This document shows, piece after piece, positions 23,486 through 37,855 of a stretch of 64,000 nt of DNA (positions within the stretch are counted from its first letter, which is position 1; each line of letters starts with the position of its first letter). The translations under genes were made by a program, and so were the position numbers. The notes beneath the pieces are model-generated. The model had not been told where the DNA came from. It saw only the letters and a program-made list of their open reading frames with translations, and made no database searches. Source of the DNA: Colletes latitarsis (taxonomy: Eukaryota; Arthropoda; Insecta; Hymenoptera; Colletidae); assembly GCF_051014445.1 (NCBI RefSeq), contig NW_027488370.1, positions 5,890,001 to 5,954,000 of the forward strand, in the 5' to 3' direction.

Positions 23486-26400
23486 TGAGCTTTTTTTGGT
23501 TTGGATCACGTAGTAATGTGGTACCACACTGGAACAGTCAATTAAACCTGGTCCCGATTAATATTTTAGAGGATAACGCCAGTTATGTCTGTGTTAGGTC
23601 TGGTATTTGCCCTCATCTGGCTCGTACTTTCGCATTTTTCGCATACATGTAGGCAAGATCCTGGCCTTTTTCTGGTTTGGATCACGTAGTAATGCGGTAC
23701 CACACCGAAACAGTCAATTAAACCTAGTCCCGATTAATATTTTAGAGGATAACGCCGGTTATGTCTCGGTTAGGTCAGGGATTTGCCCTCATCTGGCTCG
23801 TACTTTCGCATTTATCGCATACTTGTTGGCCAGATCCTGGCCTTTTTCTGGCCTGGATCACGTAGTAATTTGGTACCACACTGAAACAGTCAATCAAACT
23901 TGGTTCCGATGAATTTTTTAGAGGATAACGCCGGTTATGGCTGGGTTAGGTCTGGGATTTGCCGTCATCTTCCTCGTGCTTTCGTATTTTTCGCATACTT
24001 GTTGGTCAGATCCTGGGTTTTTTCTGGTTTGGATCCCGTCGTAATGTGGCTCCACACCGAATCAGTCAATTAAACCTGGTTGCGATTAATATTTTAGACG
24101 ACAACGCCGGTTATGGCTCGGTTAGGTCAGGGATTTGCCCTCATCTGGCTCGTACTTTCGCATTTTTCGCATACTTGTTGGCCAGATCCTGGCCTTTTTC
24201 TGGCTTGGACCACGTAGTAATGTGGTATCACACTGAAACAGTCAATTAAACCTGGCTCCGATTAATATTTTAGAGGATAACGCCGGTTATGTCTGGGTTA
24301 GGTCTGGTATTTGCCCTCATCTGGCTCGTACCTTCGCATTTTTCGCTTACTTGTTGGCCAGATCCTGGCCTTTTTCTGGCTTGGACCACGTAGTAATGAG
24401 GTACCACACTGAAACAGTCGATAAAACCTGGTACCGATTAATATTTTAGAGGATAACGCTGGTTATGTCTGGGTTAGGTCTGGTATTTGCAACCATCTGG
24501 CTCATACTTTCGCGTTTTTCGCATACTTGATGACCAGATCCTGGCCTTTTTCTAGCTAGGACCACATAGTAATGTGGTATCACACTGAAACAGTCAATTG
24601 AACCTGGTTGCGATTAATATTTTAGAGGATAACGCCGGTTATGTCACGGGTAGGTCTGGGATTTGCCGTCATCTGGCTCGTATTTTCGCATTTTTCGCAT
24701 ACTTGTTGGCCAGGTCCTGGCCGTTTTCTGGCTTGGACCACGTTGTAATGTGGTACCACACTGAAACAGTCAATAGAATCTAGTTCCGATTAATATTTTA
24801 GAGGATAACGCCGGTTATGGCTGGGTTAGGTCTGGTATTTGCCCTCATCTGGCTCGTACCTTCGCATTTTTCGCTTACTTGTTGGCCAGATGCTGGCCTT
24901 TTTCTGGCTTGGAACACGTAGTAATGAGGTACCACACTGAAACAGTCAATTAAACCTGGTTCCGATTAATATTTTAGAGGATAACGCTGGTTATGTCTGG
25001 GTTAGTTCTGTTATTTGCAATCATCTGGCTCATACTTTCGCAATTTTCGCGTACTTGTTGGCCAGATCTTGGGTTTTTTGTGGTTTGGATCCCGTCATAA
25101 TGTTGTTCCACACTGAAGGAGTCAATTAAACCTGGTTGCGATGAATATTTTGGAGGATAACGCTGGTTATGTTTGGGTTAGTTCTGGTATTTGCAATCAT
25201 CTGGCTCGTACTTTCGCATTTTTCGCATACTTGTTGGCCAGATGCTGGCCTTTTTCTGGCTTGGACCACGTAGTAATGAGGTACCACACTGAAACTGTCA
25301 ATTAAACCTGGTTCCGATTAATATTTTACAGGATAACGCTGGTTATGTCTGGGTTAGTTCTGTTATTTGCAATTATCTGGCTCATACTTTCGCAATTTTC
25401 GGGTACTTGTTGGCCAGATCTTGGGTTTTTTGTGGTTTGGATCCCGTCGTAATGTCGTTGCACACTGAAGCAGTCAATTAAACCTGGTTGCGATGAATAT
25501 TTTGGAGGATAACGCTGGTTATGTTTGGGTTAGTTCTGGTATTTGCAATCATCTGGCTCGTACCTTCGCGTTTTTCGCATACTTGTTGGCCAGATCCTGG
25601 GTTTTTTCTGGTTTGGATCCCGTAGTAATGAAGTTCCACACCGAAACAGTCAATTAAACCCGGTTGCGATTAATATTTTAGAGGATAACGCCGGTTATGT
25701 CTCGGGTAGTTCTGGGATTGCCGTCATCTGGCTCGTATTTTCGCATTTTTCGCGTACTTGTTGGCAATATCCTGGCCTTTTTCTGGCTTGGATCACGTAG
25801 TAATGTGGATCCACACCGAAACAGTCAATTAAACCTGGTTGCGATTAATATTTTAGTGGATAACGCCGGTTATGTCGGCGCTAGGTCTGGAATTTGCCCT
25901 CATCTGGCTCGTACTTTCGCATTTTTCGCATACCTGTTGGCCAGATCCTGGGCTTTTTCGGTTTTGGATCACGTAGTAATGTGGTACCACACTGAAACAG
26001 TCAATAAAAGCTGGTTCCGAATAGTATTTTAGAGGATAACGCAGGTTACGTCTGGGTCAGTTCTGGTATTTGCAATCATCTGGCTCATACTTTCGCGTTT
26101 TTCGCATACTTGTTGGCCAGATCCTGGGTTTTTTCTGGTTTGGATCCCGTAGTAACGAGGTTCCAACCCGAAACAGTCAATTGAACGCGGTTGCGGTTAA
26201 TATTTTAGAGGATAACGCCGGTTATGTCTCGATTAGGTCAGAGATTTGCCCTCATCTGTGTCGTGCTTTCGTAATTTTCGCGAACTTGTTGGCCAGATCT
26301 TGGGTTTTTTGTGGTTTAGATCCCGCCGTAATGTCGTTCCACACTGAAGCAGTCAATTAAACCTGGTTGCGATTAATATTTTGGAGAATAACGCTGGTTA

Positions 26401-27710
26401 TGTCTGCGCTAGGTCTGGAATTTGCCCTCATCTGGCTCGTACTTTCGCATTTTTCGCATACTTGTTGGCAAGATCCTGGGCTTTTTTTGGTTTGGATCAC
26501 GTAGTAATGTGGTACCACACTGAAACAGTCAATAAAAGCTGGTTCCGAATAGCATTTTAGAGGATAACGCAGGTTACGTCTGGGTTAGTTCTGGTATTTG
26601 CAATCATCTGGCTCATACTTTCGCGTTTTTCGCTTACTTGTTGGCCAGATCCTGGGTTTTTTCTGGTTTGGATCCCGTAGTAATGAAGTTCCACACCGAA
26701 ACAGTCAATTAAACCTGGTTGCGATTAATGTTTTAGAGGATAACGCCGGTTATGTCTCGGGTAGGTCTGGGATTTGCCGTCATCTGGCTCGTATTTTCGC
26801 ATTTCTCGCATACTTGTTGGCCAGATCCTGGCCTTTTCCTGGCTTGGACCACGTAGTAATGTGGTATTACACTGAAACAGTCAATTAAACCCGGTTGCGA
26901 TTAATATTTTAGAGGATAACGCCGGTTGTGTCTCGGGTAGGTCTGGGATTTGCCGTCATCTAGCTCGTATTTTCGCATTTTTCGCATACTTGTTGGCCAG
27001 ATCCTGGCCTTTTTCTGGCTTCGACCTCGTAGTAATGTGGTATCACACTGAAACAGTCAATAGAATCTAGTTCCGATTAGTATTTTAGAGGATAACGCAG
27101 GTTACGTCTGGGTTAGTTCTGGTATTTGCTATCATCTGGCTCATACTTTCGCGTTTTTCGCATACTTGTTGGCCAGATCCTGGGTGTTTTCTGGTTTGGA
27201 TCCCGTAGTAACGAGGTTCCTCACCGAAACAGTCAATTAAACGTGGTTGCGGTTAATATTTTAGACGATAACGCCGGTTATGTCTCGGTTAGGTCAGGGA
27301 TTTGCCCTCATCTGTCTCGTGCTTTCGTAATTTTCGCGTACTTGTTGGCCAGATCTTGGGTTTTTTGTGGTTTGGATCCCGTCGTAATGTGGTTCCACAC
27401 CGATGCAGTCAATTAAACCTGGTTGCAATGAATATTTTGGAGGATAACGCTGGTTATGTTTGGGTTAGTTCTGGTATTTGCAATCATCTGGCTCGTTCTT
27501 TCGCATTTTTCGCATTCTTGTTGGCAAGATCCTGGGTTTTTTTTGGTTTGGATCACGTAGTAATGTGGTAACACACTGAAACACTCAATTAAACCTGGTT
27601 GCGATTAATATTCTAGAGGTTAACGCCGGTTATGTCTCGGTTATGTCTGGGATTTGCCCTCATCTGGCTCATACTTTCGCATTTCTCGCATACTTGTTGG
27701 CCAGATCCTG
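23486..27710 (+). repeat. Block M, copy 3 (most complete)
   Basis: It starts at tgagc (23486) and has the diagnostic one-base deletion at 25712. About 24 monomers separate this start from the equivalent seam at 27710. It keeps both monomers lost in copy 2 and the two lost in copy 4, so it is the best reference for the block. The right end carries a distinctive pair: gcattcttgttgg, then gaaacactcaattaaacc with ctagaggttaacgcc. Confidence 0.85.
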
Positions 27711-30700
27711 GGCTTTTTTTGGTTTGGATCACGTAGTAATGCGGTACCACACTGAAGCAGTCAATTAAACCTGGTTGCGATTAATATTTTAGAGGATAAC
27801 CCCGGTTATGTCTCGGGTAGGTCTGGGATTTGCCGTCATCTGGATCGTATTTTCGAATTTTCCGCATACTTGTTGGCAAGATCCTGGGCTTTTTTTGGTT
27901 TGGATCACGTGGTAATGCGGTACCACACCGAAACAGTCAAGTAAACCTGGTTGCGATTAATATTTTAGAGGATAACGCCGGTTACGTCTCGGTTAGGTCT
28001 GGGATTTGCCCTCATCTGGCTCATACTTTCGCATTTCTCGCATACTTGTTGGCCAGATCCTGGGCTTTTTCTGGTTTGGATCACGTAGTAATGTGGTACC
28101 AAACTGAAGCAGTCAATAAAAGCTGGTTCCGATTAGCATTTTAGAGGATAACGCCGGTTACGTCCCGGTTAGGTCTGGGATTTGCCATCATCTGGCTCGT
28201 ACTTTCGCATTTTTCGCATACTTGTTGGCCAGATCCTGGGCTTTTTCTGGTTTGGATCCCGGAGTAATGAAGTTCCACACCGAAACAGTCAATTAAACCT
28301 GGTTGCAATTAATATTTTAGAGGATAACGCAGGTTATGTCTCGGGTAGTTCTGGGATTTGCCGTCATCTGGCTCGTATTTTCGAATTTTTCGCATACTTG
28401 TTGGCAAGATCCTGGGCTTTTTTTGGTTTGGATCACGTGGTAATGCGGTACCACACCGAAGCAGTCAAGTAAACCTGGTTGCGATTAATATTTTAGAGGA
28501 TAACGCCGGTTACGTCTCGGTTAGGTCTGGGATTTGCCCTCATCTGGCTCATACATTCGCATTTCTCGCATACTTGTTGGCCAGATCCTGGGCTTTTTCT
28601 GGTTTGGATCACGTAGTAATGTGGTAGCAAACTGAAGCAGTCAATAAAAGCTAGTTCCGATTAGTATTTTAGAGGATAACGCCGGTTACGTCCCGGTTAG
28701 GTCTGGGATTTGCCATCATCTGGCTCGTACTTTCGCATTTTTCGCATACTTGTTGGCCAGATCCTGGGCTTTTTCTGGTTTGGATCCCGGAGTAATGAAG
28801 TTCCACACCGAAACAGTCGATTAAACCTGGTTGCAATTAATATTTTAGAGGATAACGCCGGTTATGTCTCGGTTAGGTCTGGGATTTGCCGTCATCTGGC
28901 TCGTACTTTCGCATTTTTCGCATACTTGTTGGCCAGATACTGGGCTTTTTCTGGTTTGGATCACGTAGTAATGTGGATCCACACTGAAACAGTCAATTAA
29001 ACCTGGTTCCGATTAATATTTTAGAGGATAACGCCGGTTATGTCTGGGTTAGGTCTGGTATTTGCCCTCATCTGGCTCGTACTTTCGCATCTTAGGCATA
29101 CTTGTTGGCCAGATCCTGGCCTTTTTCTGGTTTGGATCACGTAGTAATGCGGTACCACACTGAAACAGTCAATTATACCTGGTTCCGGTTAGTATTTTAG
29201 AGGATAACGCCGGTTATGTCTGGGTTAGGTCTGGTATTTGCCCTCATCTGGCTCGTACTTTCGCAACTTTGGCATACTTGTTGGCAAGATCCGGGGCTTT
29301 TTTTGGTTTGGATCACGTGGTAATGCGGTACCACACCGAAACAGTCAAGTAAACCTGGTTGCGATTAATATTCTAGAGGAAAACGCCGGTTATGTCTCGG
29401 TTAGGTCTGGGATTTGCCCTCATCTGGCTCATGCTTTCGCATTTCTCGCATACTTGTTGGCCAGATCCTGGGTTTTTTTTGGTTTGGAACACGTCGTAAT
29501 GTGGTACCACACTGAAACAGTCAATAGAAGCTGGTTCCGAATAGTATTTTAGAGGATGACGCTGGTTATGACTCGGGTAGTTCTGGGATTTGCTGTCATG
29601 TGGCTCGTATTTTCGCATTTTTCGCATACTTGTTGGCCAGATCCTGGGTTTTTTCTGGTTTGGATCCCGTGGTAATGAAGTTCCACACCGAAACAGTCAA
29701 TTAAACCTGGTTGCGATTAATATTTTAGAGGATAACGCCGGTTATGTCTCGGGTAGTTCTGGGATTTGCCGTCATCTGTCTCGTATTTTCGAGTTTTTCG
29801 CATACTTGTTGGCAAGATCCTGGGCTTTTTTTGGTTTGGATCACGTAGTAATGTGGTACCACACTGAAACAGTCAATTAAACCTGGTTGCGATTAATATT
29901 TTAGAGGATAACGCCGGTTATGTCTCGGTTAGGTCTGGGATTTGCTATCATCTGGCTCGTACTTTCGCATTTTTCGCATACTTGTTGGCCAGATACTTGG
30001 CTTTTTCTGGTTTGGATCACGTAGTAATGTGGATCCACACTGAAACAGTCAATTAAACCTGGTTCCGATTAATATTTTAGAGGATAACGCCGGTTATGTC
30101 TGGGTTAGGTCTGGTATTTGCCCTCATCTGTCTCGTACTTTCGCATCTTTGGCATACTTGTTGGCCAGATCCTGGGTTTTTTTTGGTTTGGATCACGTCG
30201 TAATGTGGTACCACACTGAAACAGTCAATAGAAGCTGGTTCCGAATAGTATTTTAGAGGATAACGCCGGTTACGTCCCGGTTAGGTCTGGGATTTGCCAT
30301 CATCTGGCTCGTACTATCGCATTTTTCGCATACTTGTTGGCCAGATCCTGGCCTTTTTCTGGTTTGGATCACGTAGTAATGTGGTACCACACTGAAACAG
30401 TCACTAAAAGCTGGTTCCGATTAGTATTTTAGAGGATAACGCCGGTTACGTCCCGGTTAGGTCTGGGATTTGCCATCATGTGGCTCGTACTTTCGCATTT
30501 TTCGCATACTTGTTGGCCAGATCCTGGGCTTTTTCTGGTTTGGATCCCGGAGTAATGAAGTTCCACAACGAAACAGTCAATTAAACCTGGTTGCAATTAA
30601 TATTTTAGAGGATAACGCAGGTTATGTCTCGGGTAGTTCTGGGATTTGCCGTCATCTGGCTCGTATTTTCGAATTTTTCGCATACTTGTTGGCAAGATCC

Positions 30701-31055
30701 TGGGCTTTTTTTGGTTTGGATCCCGTGGTAATGAAGTTCCACACCGAAACAGTCAATTAAACCTGGTCGCGATTAATATTTTAGAGGATAACGCCGGTTA
30801 TGTCTCGGGTAGTTCTGGGATTTGCCGTCATCTGTCTCGTATTTTCGAATTTTTCGCATACTTGTTGGCAAGATCCTGGGCTTTTTTTGGTTTGGATCGC
30901 GTAGTAATGTGGTACCACACTGAAACAGTCAATTAAACCTGGTTGCGATTAATATTTTAGAGGATAACGCCGGTTATGTCTCGGTTAGGTCTGGGATTTG
31001 CCCTCATCTGTCTCGTACTTTCGCATCTTTGGCATACTTGTTGGCCAGATCCTGG
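26832..31055 (+). repeat. Block N, copy 1 of a direct tandem duplication
   Basis: These 4224 bp, exactly 24 monomers, are repeated immediately downstream. The left end overlaps the tail of M copy 3. The seam near 31056 lies in catacttgttggccagatcc, where sequence like 35800 would continue but sequence like 26832 (ggccttttcctggcttgg) starts again. Differences between the two copies are scattered single bases, for example gttctttcgc near 27496 against gtactttcgc near 31720. Confidence 0.9.
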
Positions 31056-34000
31056 CCTTTTCCTGGCTTGGACCACGTAGTAATGTGGTATTACACTGAA
31101 ACAGTCAATTAAACCCGGTTGCGATTAATATTTTAGAGGATAACGCCGGTTGTGTCTCGGGTAGGTCTGGGATTTGCCGTCATCTAGCTCGTATTTTCGC
31201 ATTTTTCGCATACTTGTTGGCCAGATCCTGGCCTTTTTCTGGCTTCGACCTCGTAGTAATGTGGTATCACACTGAAACAGTCAATAGAATCTAGTTCCGA
31301 TTAGTATTTTAGAGGATAACGCAGGTTACGTCTGGGTTAGTTCTGGTATTTGCTATCATCTGGCTCATACTTTCGCGTTTTTCGCATACTTGTTGGCCAG
31401 ATCCTGGGTGTTTTCTGGTTTGGATCCCGTAGTAACGAGGTTCCTCACCGAAACAGTCAATTAATCGTGGTTGCGGTTAATATTTTAGACGATAACGCCG
31501 GTTATGTCTCGGTTAGGTCAGGGATTTGCCCTCATCTGTCTCGTGCTTTCGTAATTTTCGCGTACTTGTTGGCCAGATCTTGGGTTTTTTGTGGTTTGGA
31601 TCCCGTCGAAATGTGGTTCCACACCGATGCAGTCAATTAAACCTGGTTGCAATGAATATTTTGGAGGATAACGCTGGTTATGTTTGGGTTAGTTCTGGTA
31701 TTTGCAATCATCTGGCTCGTACTTTCGCATTTTTCGCATTCTTGTTGGCAAGATCCTGGGTTTTTTTTGGTTTGGATCACGTAGTAATGTGGTAACACAC
31801 TGAAACACTCAATTAAACCTGGTTGCGATTAATATTCTAGAGGTTAACGCCGGTTATGTCTCGGTTATGTCTGGGATTTGCCCTCATCTGGCTCATACTT
31901 TCGCATTTCCCGCATACTTGTTGGCCAGATCCTGGGCTTTTTTTGGTTTGGATCACGTAGTAATGCGGTACCACACTGAAGCAGTCAATTAAACCTGGTT
32001 GCGATTAATATTTTAGAGGATAACCCCGGTTATGTCTCGGGTAGGTCTGGGATTTGCCGTCATCTGGATCGTATTTTCGAATTTTCCGCATACTTGTTGG
32101 CAAGATCCTGGGCTTTTTTTGGTTTGGATCACGTGGTAATGCGGTACCACACCGAAACAGTCAAGTAAACCTGGTTGCGATTAATATTTTAGAGGATAAC
32201 GCCGGTTACGTCTCGGTTAGGTCTGGGATTTGCCCTCATCTGGCTCATACTTTCGCATTTCTCGCATACTTGTTGGCCAGATCCTGGGCTTTTTCTGGTT
32301 TGGATCACGTAGTAATGTGGTACCAAACTGAAGCAGTCAATAAAAGCTGGTTCCGATTAGCATTTTAGAGGATAACGCCGGTTACGTCCCGGTTAGGTCT
32401 GGGATTTGCCATCATCTGGCTCGTACTTTCGCATTTTTCGCATACTTGTTGGCCAGATCCTGGGCTTTTTCTGGTTTGGATCCCGGAGTAATGAAGTTCC
32501 ACACCGAAACAGTCAATTAAACCTGGTTGCAATTAATATTTTAGAGGATAACGCAGGTTATGTCTCGGGTAGTTCTGGGATTTGCCGTCATCTGGCTCGT
32601 ATTTTCGAATTTTTCGCATACTTGTTGGCAAGATCCTGGGCTTTTTTTGGTTTGGATCACGTGGTAATGCGGTACCACACCGAAGCAGTCAAGTAAACCT
32701 GGTTGCGATTAATATTTTAGAGGATAACGCCGGTTACGTCTCGGTTAGGTCTGGGATTTGCCCTCATCTGGCTCATACATTCGCATTTCTCGCATACTTG
32801 TTGGCCAGATCCTGGGCTTTTTCTGGTTTGGATCACGTAGTAATGTGGTACCAAACTGAAGCAGTCAATAAAAGCTGGTTCCGATTAGCATTTTAGAGGA
32901 TAACGCCGGTTACGTCCCGGTTAGGTCTGGGATTTGCCATCATCTGGCTCGTACTTTCGCATTTTTCGCATACTTGTTGGCCAGATCCTGGGCTTTTTCT
33001 GGTTTGGATCCCGGAGTAATGAAGTTCCACACCGAAACAGTCAATTAAACCTGGTTGCAATTAATATTTTAGAGGATAACGCAGGTTATGTCTCGGGTAG
33101 TTCTGGGATTTGCCGTCATCTGGCTCGTATTTTCGAATTTTTCGCATACTTGTTGGCAAGATCCTGGGCTTTTTTTGGTTTGGATCACGTGGTAATGCGG
33201 TACCACACCGAAGCAGTCAAGTAAACCTGGTTGCGATTAATATTTTAGAGGATAACGCCGGTTACGTCTCGGTTAGGTCTGGGATTTGCCCTCATCTGGC
33301 TCATACATTCGCATTTCTCGCATACTTGTTGGCCAGATCCTGGGCTTTTTCTGGTTTGGATCACGTAGTAATGTGGTAGCAAACTGAAGCAGTCAATAAA
33401 AGCTAGTTCCGATTAGTATTTTAGAGGATAACGCCGGTTACGTCCCGGTTAGGTCTGGGATTTGCCATCATCTGGCTCGTACTTTCGCATTTTTCGCATA
33501 CTTGTTGGCCAGATCCTGGGCTTTTTCTGGTTTGGATCCCGGAGCAATGAAGTTCCACACCGAAACAGTCAATTAAACCTGGTTGCAATTAATATTTTAG
33601 AGGATAACGCCGGTTATGTCTCGGTTAGGTCTGGGATTTGCCGTCATCTGGCTCGTACTTTCGCATTTTTCGCATACTTGTTGGCCAGATACTGGGCTTT
33701 TTCTGGTTTGGATCACGTAGTAATGTGGATCCACACTGAAACAGTCAATTAAACCTGGTTCCGATTAATATTTTAGAGGATAACGCCGGTTATGTCTGGG
33801 TTAGGTCTGGTATTTGCCCTCATCTGGCTCGTACTTTCGCATCTTAGGCATACTTGTTGGCCAGATCCTGGCCTTTTTCTGGTTTGGATCACGTAGTAAT
33901 GCGGTACCACACTGAAACAGTCAATTATACCTGGTTCCGGTTAGTATTTTAGAGGATAACGCCGGTTATGTCTGGGTTAGGTCTGGTATTTGCCCTCATC

Positions 34001-35807
34001 TGGCTCGTACTTTCGCAACTTTGGCATACTTGTTGGCAAGATCCGGGGCTTTTTTTGGTTTGGATCACGTGGTAATGCGGTACCACACCGAAACAGTCAA
34101 GTAAACCTGGTTGCGATTAATATTCTAGAGGATAACGCCGGTTATGTCTCGGTTAGGTCTGGGATTTGCCCTCATCTGGCTCATACTTTCGCATTTCTCG
34201 CATACTTGTTGGCCAGATCCTGGGTTTTTTTTGGTTTGGATCACGTCGTAATGTGGTACCACACTGAAACAGTCAATAGAAGCTGGTTCCGAATAGTATT
34301 TTAGAGGATGACGCTGGTTATGACTCGGGTAGTTCTGGGATTTGCTGTCATGTGGCTCGTATTTTCGCATTTTTCGCATACTTGTTGGCCAGATCCTGGG
34401 TTTTTTCTGGTTTGGATCCCGTGGTAATGAAGTTCCACACCGAAACAGTCAATTAAACCTGGTTGCGATTAATATTTTAGAGGATAACGCCGGTTATGTC
34501 TCGGGTAGTTCTGGGATTTGCCGTCATCTGTCTCGTATTTTCGAGTTTTTCGCATACTTGTTGGCAAGATCCTGGGCTTTTTTTGGTTTGGATCACGTAG
34601 TAATGTGGTACCACACTGAAACAGTCAATTAAACCTGGTTGCGATTAATATTTTAGAGGATAACGCCGGTTATGTCTCGGTTAGGTCTGGGATTTGCTAT
34701 CATCTGGCTCGTACTTTCGCATTTTTCGCATACTTGTTGGCCAGATACTTGGCTTTTTCTGGTTTGGATCACGTAGTAATGTGGATCCACACTGAAACAG
34801 TCAATTAAACCTGGTTCCGATTAATATTTTAGAGGATAACGCCGGTTATGTCTGGGTTAGGTCTGGTATTTGCCCTCATCTGTCTCGTACTTTCGCATCT
34901 TTGGCATACTTGTTGGCCAGATCCTGGGTTTTTTTTGGTTTGGATCACGTCGTAATGTGGTACCACACTGAAACAGTCAATAGAAGCTGGTTCCGAATAG
35001 TATTTTAGAGGATAACGCCGGTTACGTCCCGGTTAGGTCTGGAATTTGCCATCATCTGGCTCGTACTATCGCATTTTTCGCATACTTGTTGGCCAGATCC
35101 TGGCCTTTTTCTGGTTTGGATCACGTAGTAATGTGGTACCACACTGAAACAGTCACTAAAAGCTGGTTCCGATTAGTATTTTAGAGGATAACGCCGGTTA
35201 CGTCCCGGTTAGGTCTGGGATTTGCCATCATGTGGCTCGTACTTTCGCATTTTTCGCATACTTGTTGGCCAGATCCTGGGCTTTTTCTGGTTTGGATCCC
35301 GGAGTAATGAAGTTCCACAACGAAACAGTCAATTAAACCTGGTTGCAATTAATATTTTAGAGGATAACGCAGGTTATGTCTCGGGTAGTTCTGGGATTTG
35401 GCGTCATCTGGCTCGTATTTTCGAATTTTTCGCATACTTGTTGGCAAGATCCTGGGCTTTTTTTGGTTTGGATCCCGTGGTAATGAAGTTCCACACCGAA
35501 ACAGTCAATTAAACCTGGTCGCGATTAATATTTTAGAGGATAACGCCGGTTATGTCTCGGGTAGTTCTGGGATTTGCCGTCATCTGTCTCGTATTTTCGA
35601 ATTTTTCGCATACTTGTTGGCAAGATCCTGGGCTTTTTTTGGTTTGGATCGCGTAGTAATGTGGTACCACACTGAAACAGTCAATTAAACCTGGTTGCGA
35701 TTAATATTTTAGAGGATAACGCCGGTTATGTCTCGGTTAGGTCTGGGATTTGCCCTCATCTGTCTCGTACTTTCGCATCTTTGGCATACTTGTTGGCCAG
35801 ATCCTGG
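31056..35807 (+). repeat. Block N, copy 2, with a 528-bp expansion
   Basis: It begins as an immediate repeat of 26832 at an offset of 4224 bp, keeps that offset to about 32930, then runs at 4752 bp from 33462 to the end. The 528-bp (3-monomer) difference is one extra trimer unit. After 35807 the sequence passes into block P. Confidence 0.9.
32406..33461 (+). repeat. Duplicated 528-bp trimer inside block N copy 2
   Basis: Two near-identical 528-bp units start at 32406 and 32934, followed by the next equivalent start at 33462. Copy 1 of block N has only one unit (28182-28709). Each trimer contains the gatcccggagtaatgaag unit, the tattttcgaatttttcgc unit and a gtaccaaactgaagcagtc unit. The extra trimer arose after the larger duplication, or was lost from copy 1. 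Confidence 0.9.
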
Positions 35808-36538
35808 CCTATTTCTGGTTTGGATCACGTAGTAATGCGGTACCACACAGAAACAGTTAATTAAACCTGGTTCCGGTTAGTATTTTAGAGGATAACGCCG
35901 GTTATGTCTGGGTTAGGTCTGGTATTTGCCATCATCTGGCTCGTACTTTCGCACTTTTCGCAAACTTGTTGGCCAGATCCTGGCCTTTTTCTGGATTGGA
36001 TCACGTAGTAATGCGGTACCACACTGAAGCAGTCAATTAAACCTGGTTCCGGTTAGTATTTTAGAGGATAACGCCGGTTATGTCTCGGTTAGGTCTGGGA
36101 TTTGCCCTCATCTGGCTCATACTTTCGCATTTCTCGCATACTTGTTGGCCAGATCCTGGCCTTTTTCTGGTTTGGATCACGTAGTAATGTGGTACCACAC
36201 TGAAACAGTCACTAAAAGCTGGTTCCTATTAGTATTTTAGAGGATAACGCTGGTTATGTCTGGGTTAGTTCTGGTATTTGCAATTATCTGGATCATACTA
36301 TCGCGTTTTTCGCATACTTCTTGGCCAGATCCAGGGTTTTTTCAGGTTTGGATCTCGTACTAATATGGTACCACACAGAAACAGTCAATAGAAGCTGGTT
36401 CCGAATAGTATTTTAGAGGATGACGCTGGTTATGTCTGGGTTAGTTCCGGTATTTGCAACCATCTGCCTCATACTTTCGCGATTTCGTATACTTGTTTGC
36501 CAGATCCTGGCCTTTTTCTGGCTTGGACCACGTAGTAA

Positions 36539-36550
36539 TGTGATATCACA
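36539..36550. other. Third perfect palindrome form TGTGATATCACA (copy 1)
   Basis: This is again perfectly self-complementary, now with a GATATC centre. The likely parent is the common tgtggtatcaca form, which has one G/T mismatch in the dyad; a G-to-A change restores symmetry. It is seen only here and at 63809-63820 in this window, both inside block P. Confidence 0.8.
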
Positions 36551-37855
36551 CTGAAACAGTCAATTAAACCTGGTTGCGATTAATATTTTAGAGGATAACG
36601 CCGGTTATGTCTCGGGTAGGTCTGGGATTTGCCGTCATCTGGCTCGTATTCTCGCATTTTTCGCATACTTGTTGGCCAGATCCTGGCCTTTTTCTGGCTT
36701 GGACCACGTTGTAATGTGGTACCACACTGAAGCCGACAATAGAATCTGGTTCCGAAAGGTATTCCGGAGGATAACGCAGGTTACGTCTTGGTTAGTTCTG
36801 GTATTTGCAATCATCTGGCTCATACTTTCGCGTCTTTCGCATACTTGTTGGCCAGATCCTGGGTTTTTTCTGGTCTGGATCCCATAGTAATGAAGTTCCA
36901 CACCGAAACAGTCAATTAAACCTGGTTGCGATTAATATTTTAGAGGATAACGCAGGTTACGTCTGGGTTAGTTCTGGTATTTGCAACCATCTGGCTCATA
37001 CTTTCGCGATTTCGTATACTTGTTTGCCAGATCCTGGCATTTTTCCGGCTTGGACCACGTAGTAATGTGCTATAACACTGAAACAGTCAATTAAACCTGG
37101 TTGCGATTAATATTTTAGAGGATAACGCCGGTTATGTCTCGGGTAGGTCTGGGATTTGCCGTCATCTGGCTCGTATTTTCGCATTTTTCGCATACTTGTT
37201 GGCCGGATCCTGGGTTTTTCCTGGTTTGGATCCCGTAGTAATGAAGTTCCACACCGAAACAGTCAATTAAACCTGGTTGCGATTAATATTTTAGAGGATA
37301 ACGCCGGTTATGTCTCGGTTAGGTCTGGGATTTGCCATCATCTGGCTCGTACTTTCGCATTTTTCGCATACTTGTTGGTCAGATCTTGGCCTTTTTCTGG
37401 TTTGGATCCCGTAGTAATGTGGATCCACACCGAAACAGACAATTAAACCTGGTTGCGATTAATATTTTAGAGGATAACGCCGGTTAAGTCTGGGTTAGGT
37501 CTGGTATTTGCCCTCATCTGTCTCGTGCTTTCGTAATTTTCGCGTACTTGTTGGCCAGATCTTGGGTTTTTTGTGGTTTGGATCCCGTCGTAATGTGGTT
37601 CCACACCGATGCAGTCAATTAAACCTGGTTGTAATGAATATTTTGGAGGATAACGCTGGTTATGTTTGGGTTAGTTCTGGTATTTGCAATCATCTGGCTC
37701 GTACTTTCGCATTTTTCGCATACTTGTAGGCAAGATCCTGGGTTTTTTTTGGTTTGGATCACGTAGTAATGTGGTACCACACTGAAACAGTCAATTAAAC
37801 CTGGTTCCGATTAATATTTTAGAGGATAACGCCGGTTAAGTCTGGGTTAGGTCTG

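Noticed and set aside
28434..28443. CACGTG (E-box or G-box) as a regulatory site
   Set aside because: It arises in one subfamily from cacgtag by one base change and recurs only with the repeat. There is no gene nearby to regulate.
34125..34379. Minus-strand frames of 84-88 codons (also at 2687, 6911, 29373, 36635, 38699, 53526, 56646)
   Set aside because: They are reverse-strand reads of the same monomers, several beginning with GTG, appearing wherever substitutions remove stop codons. No family similarity was recognised.
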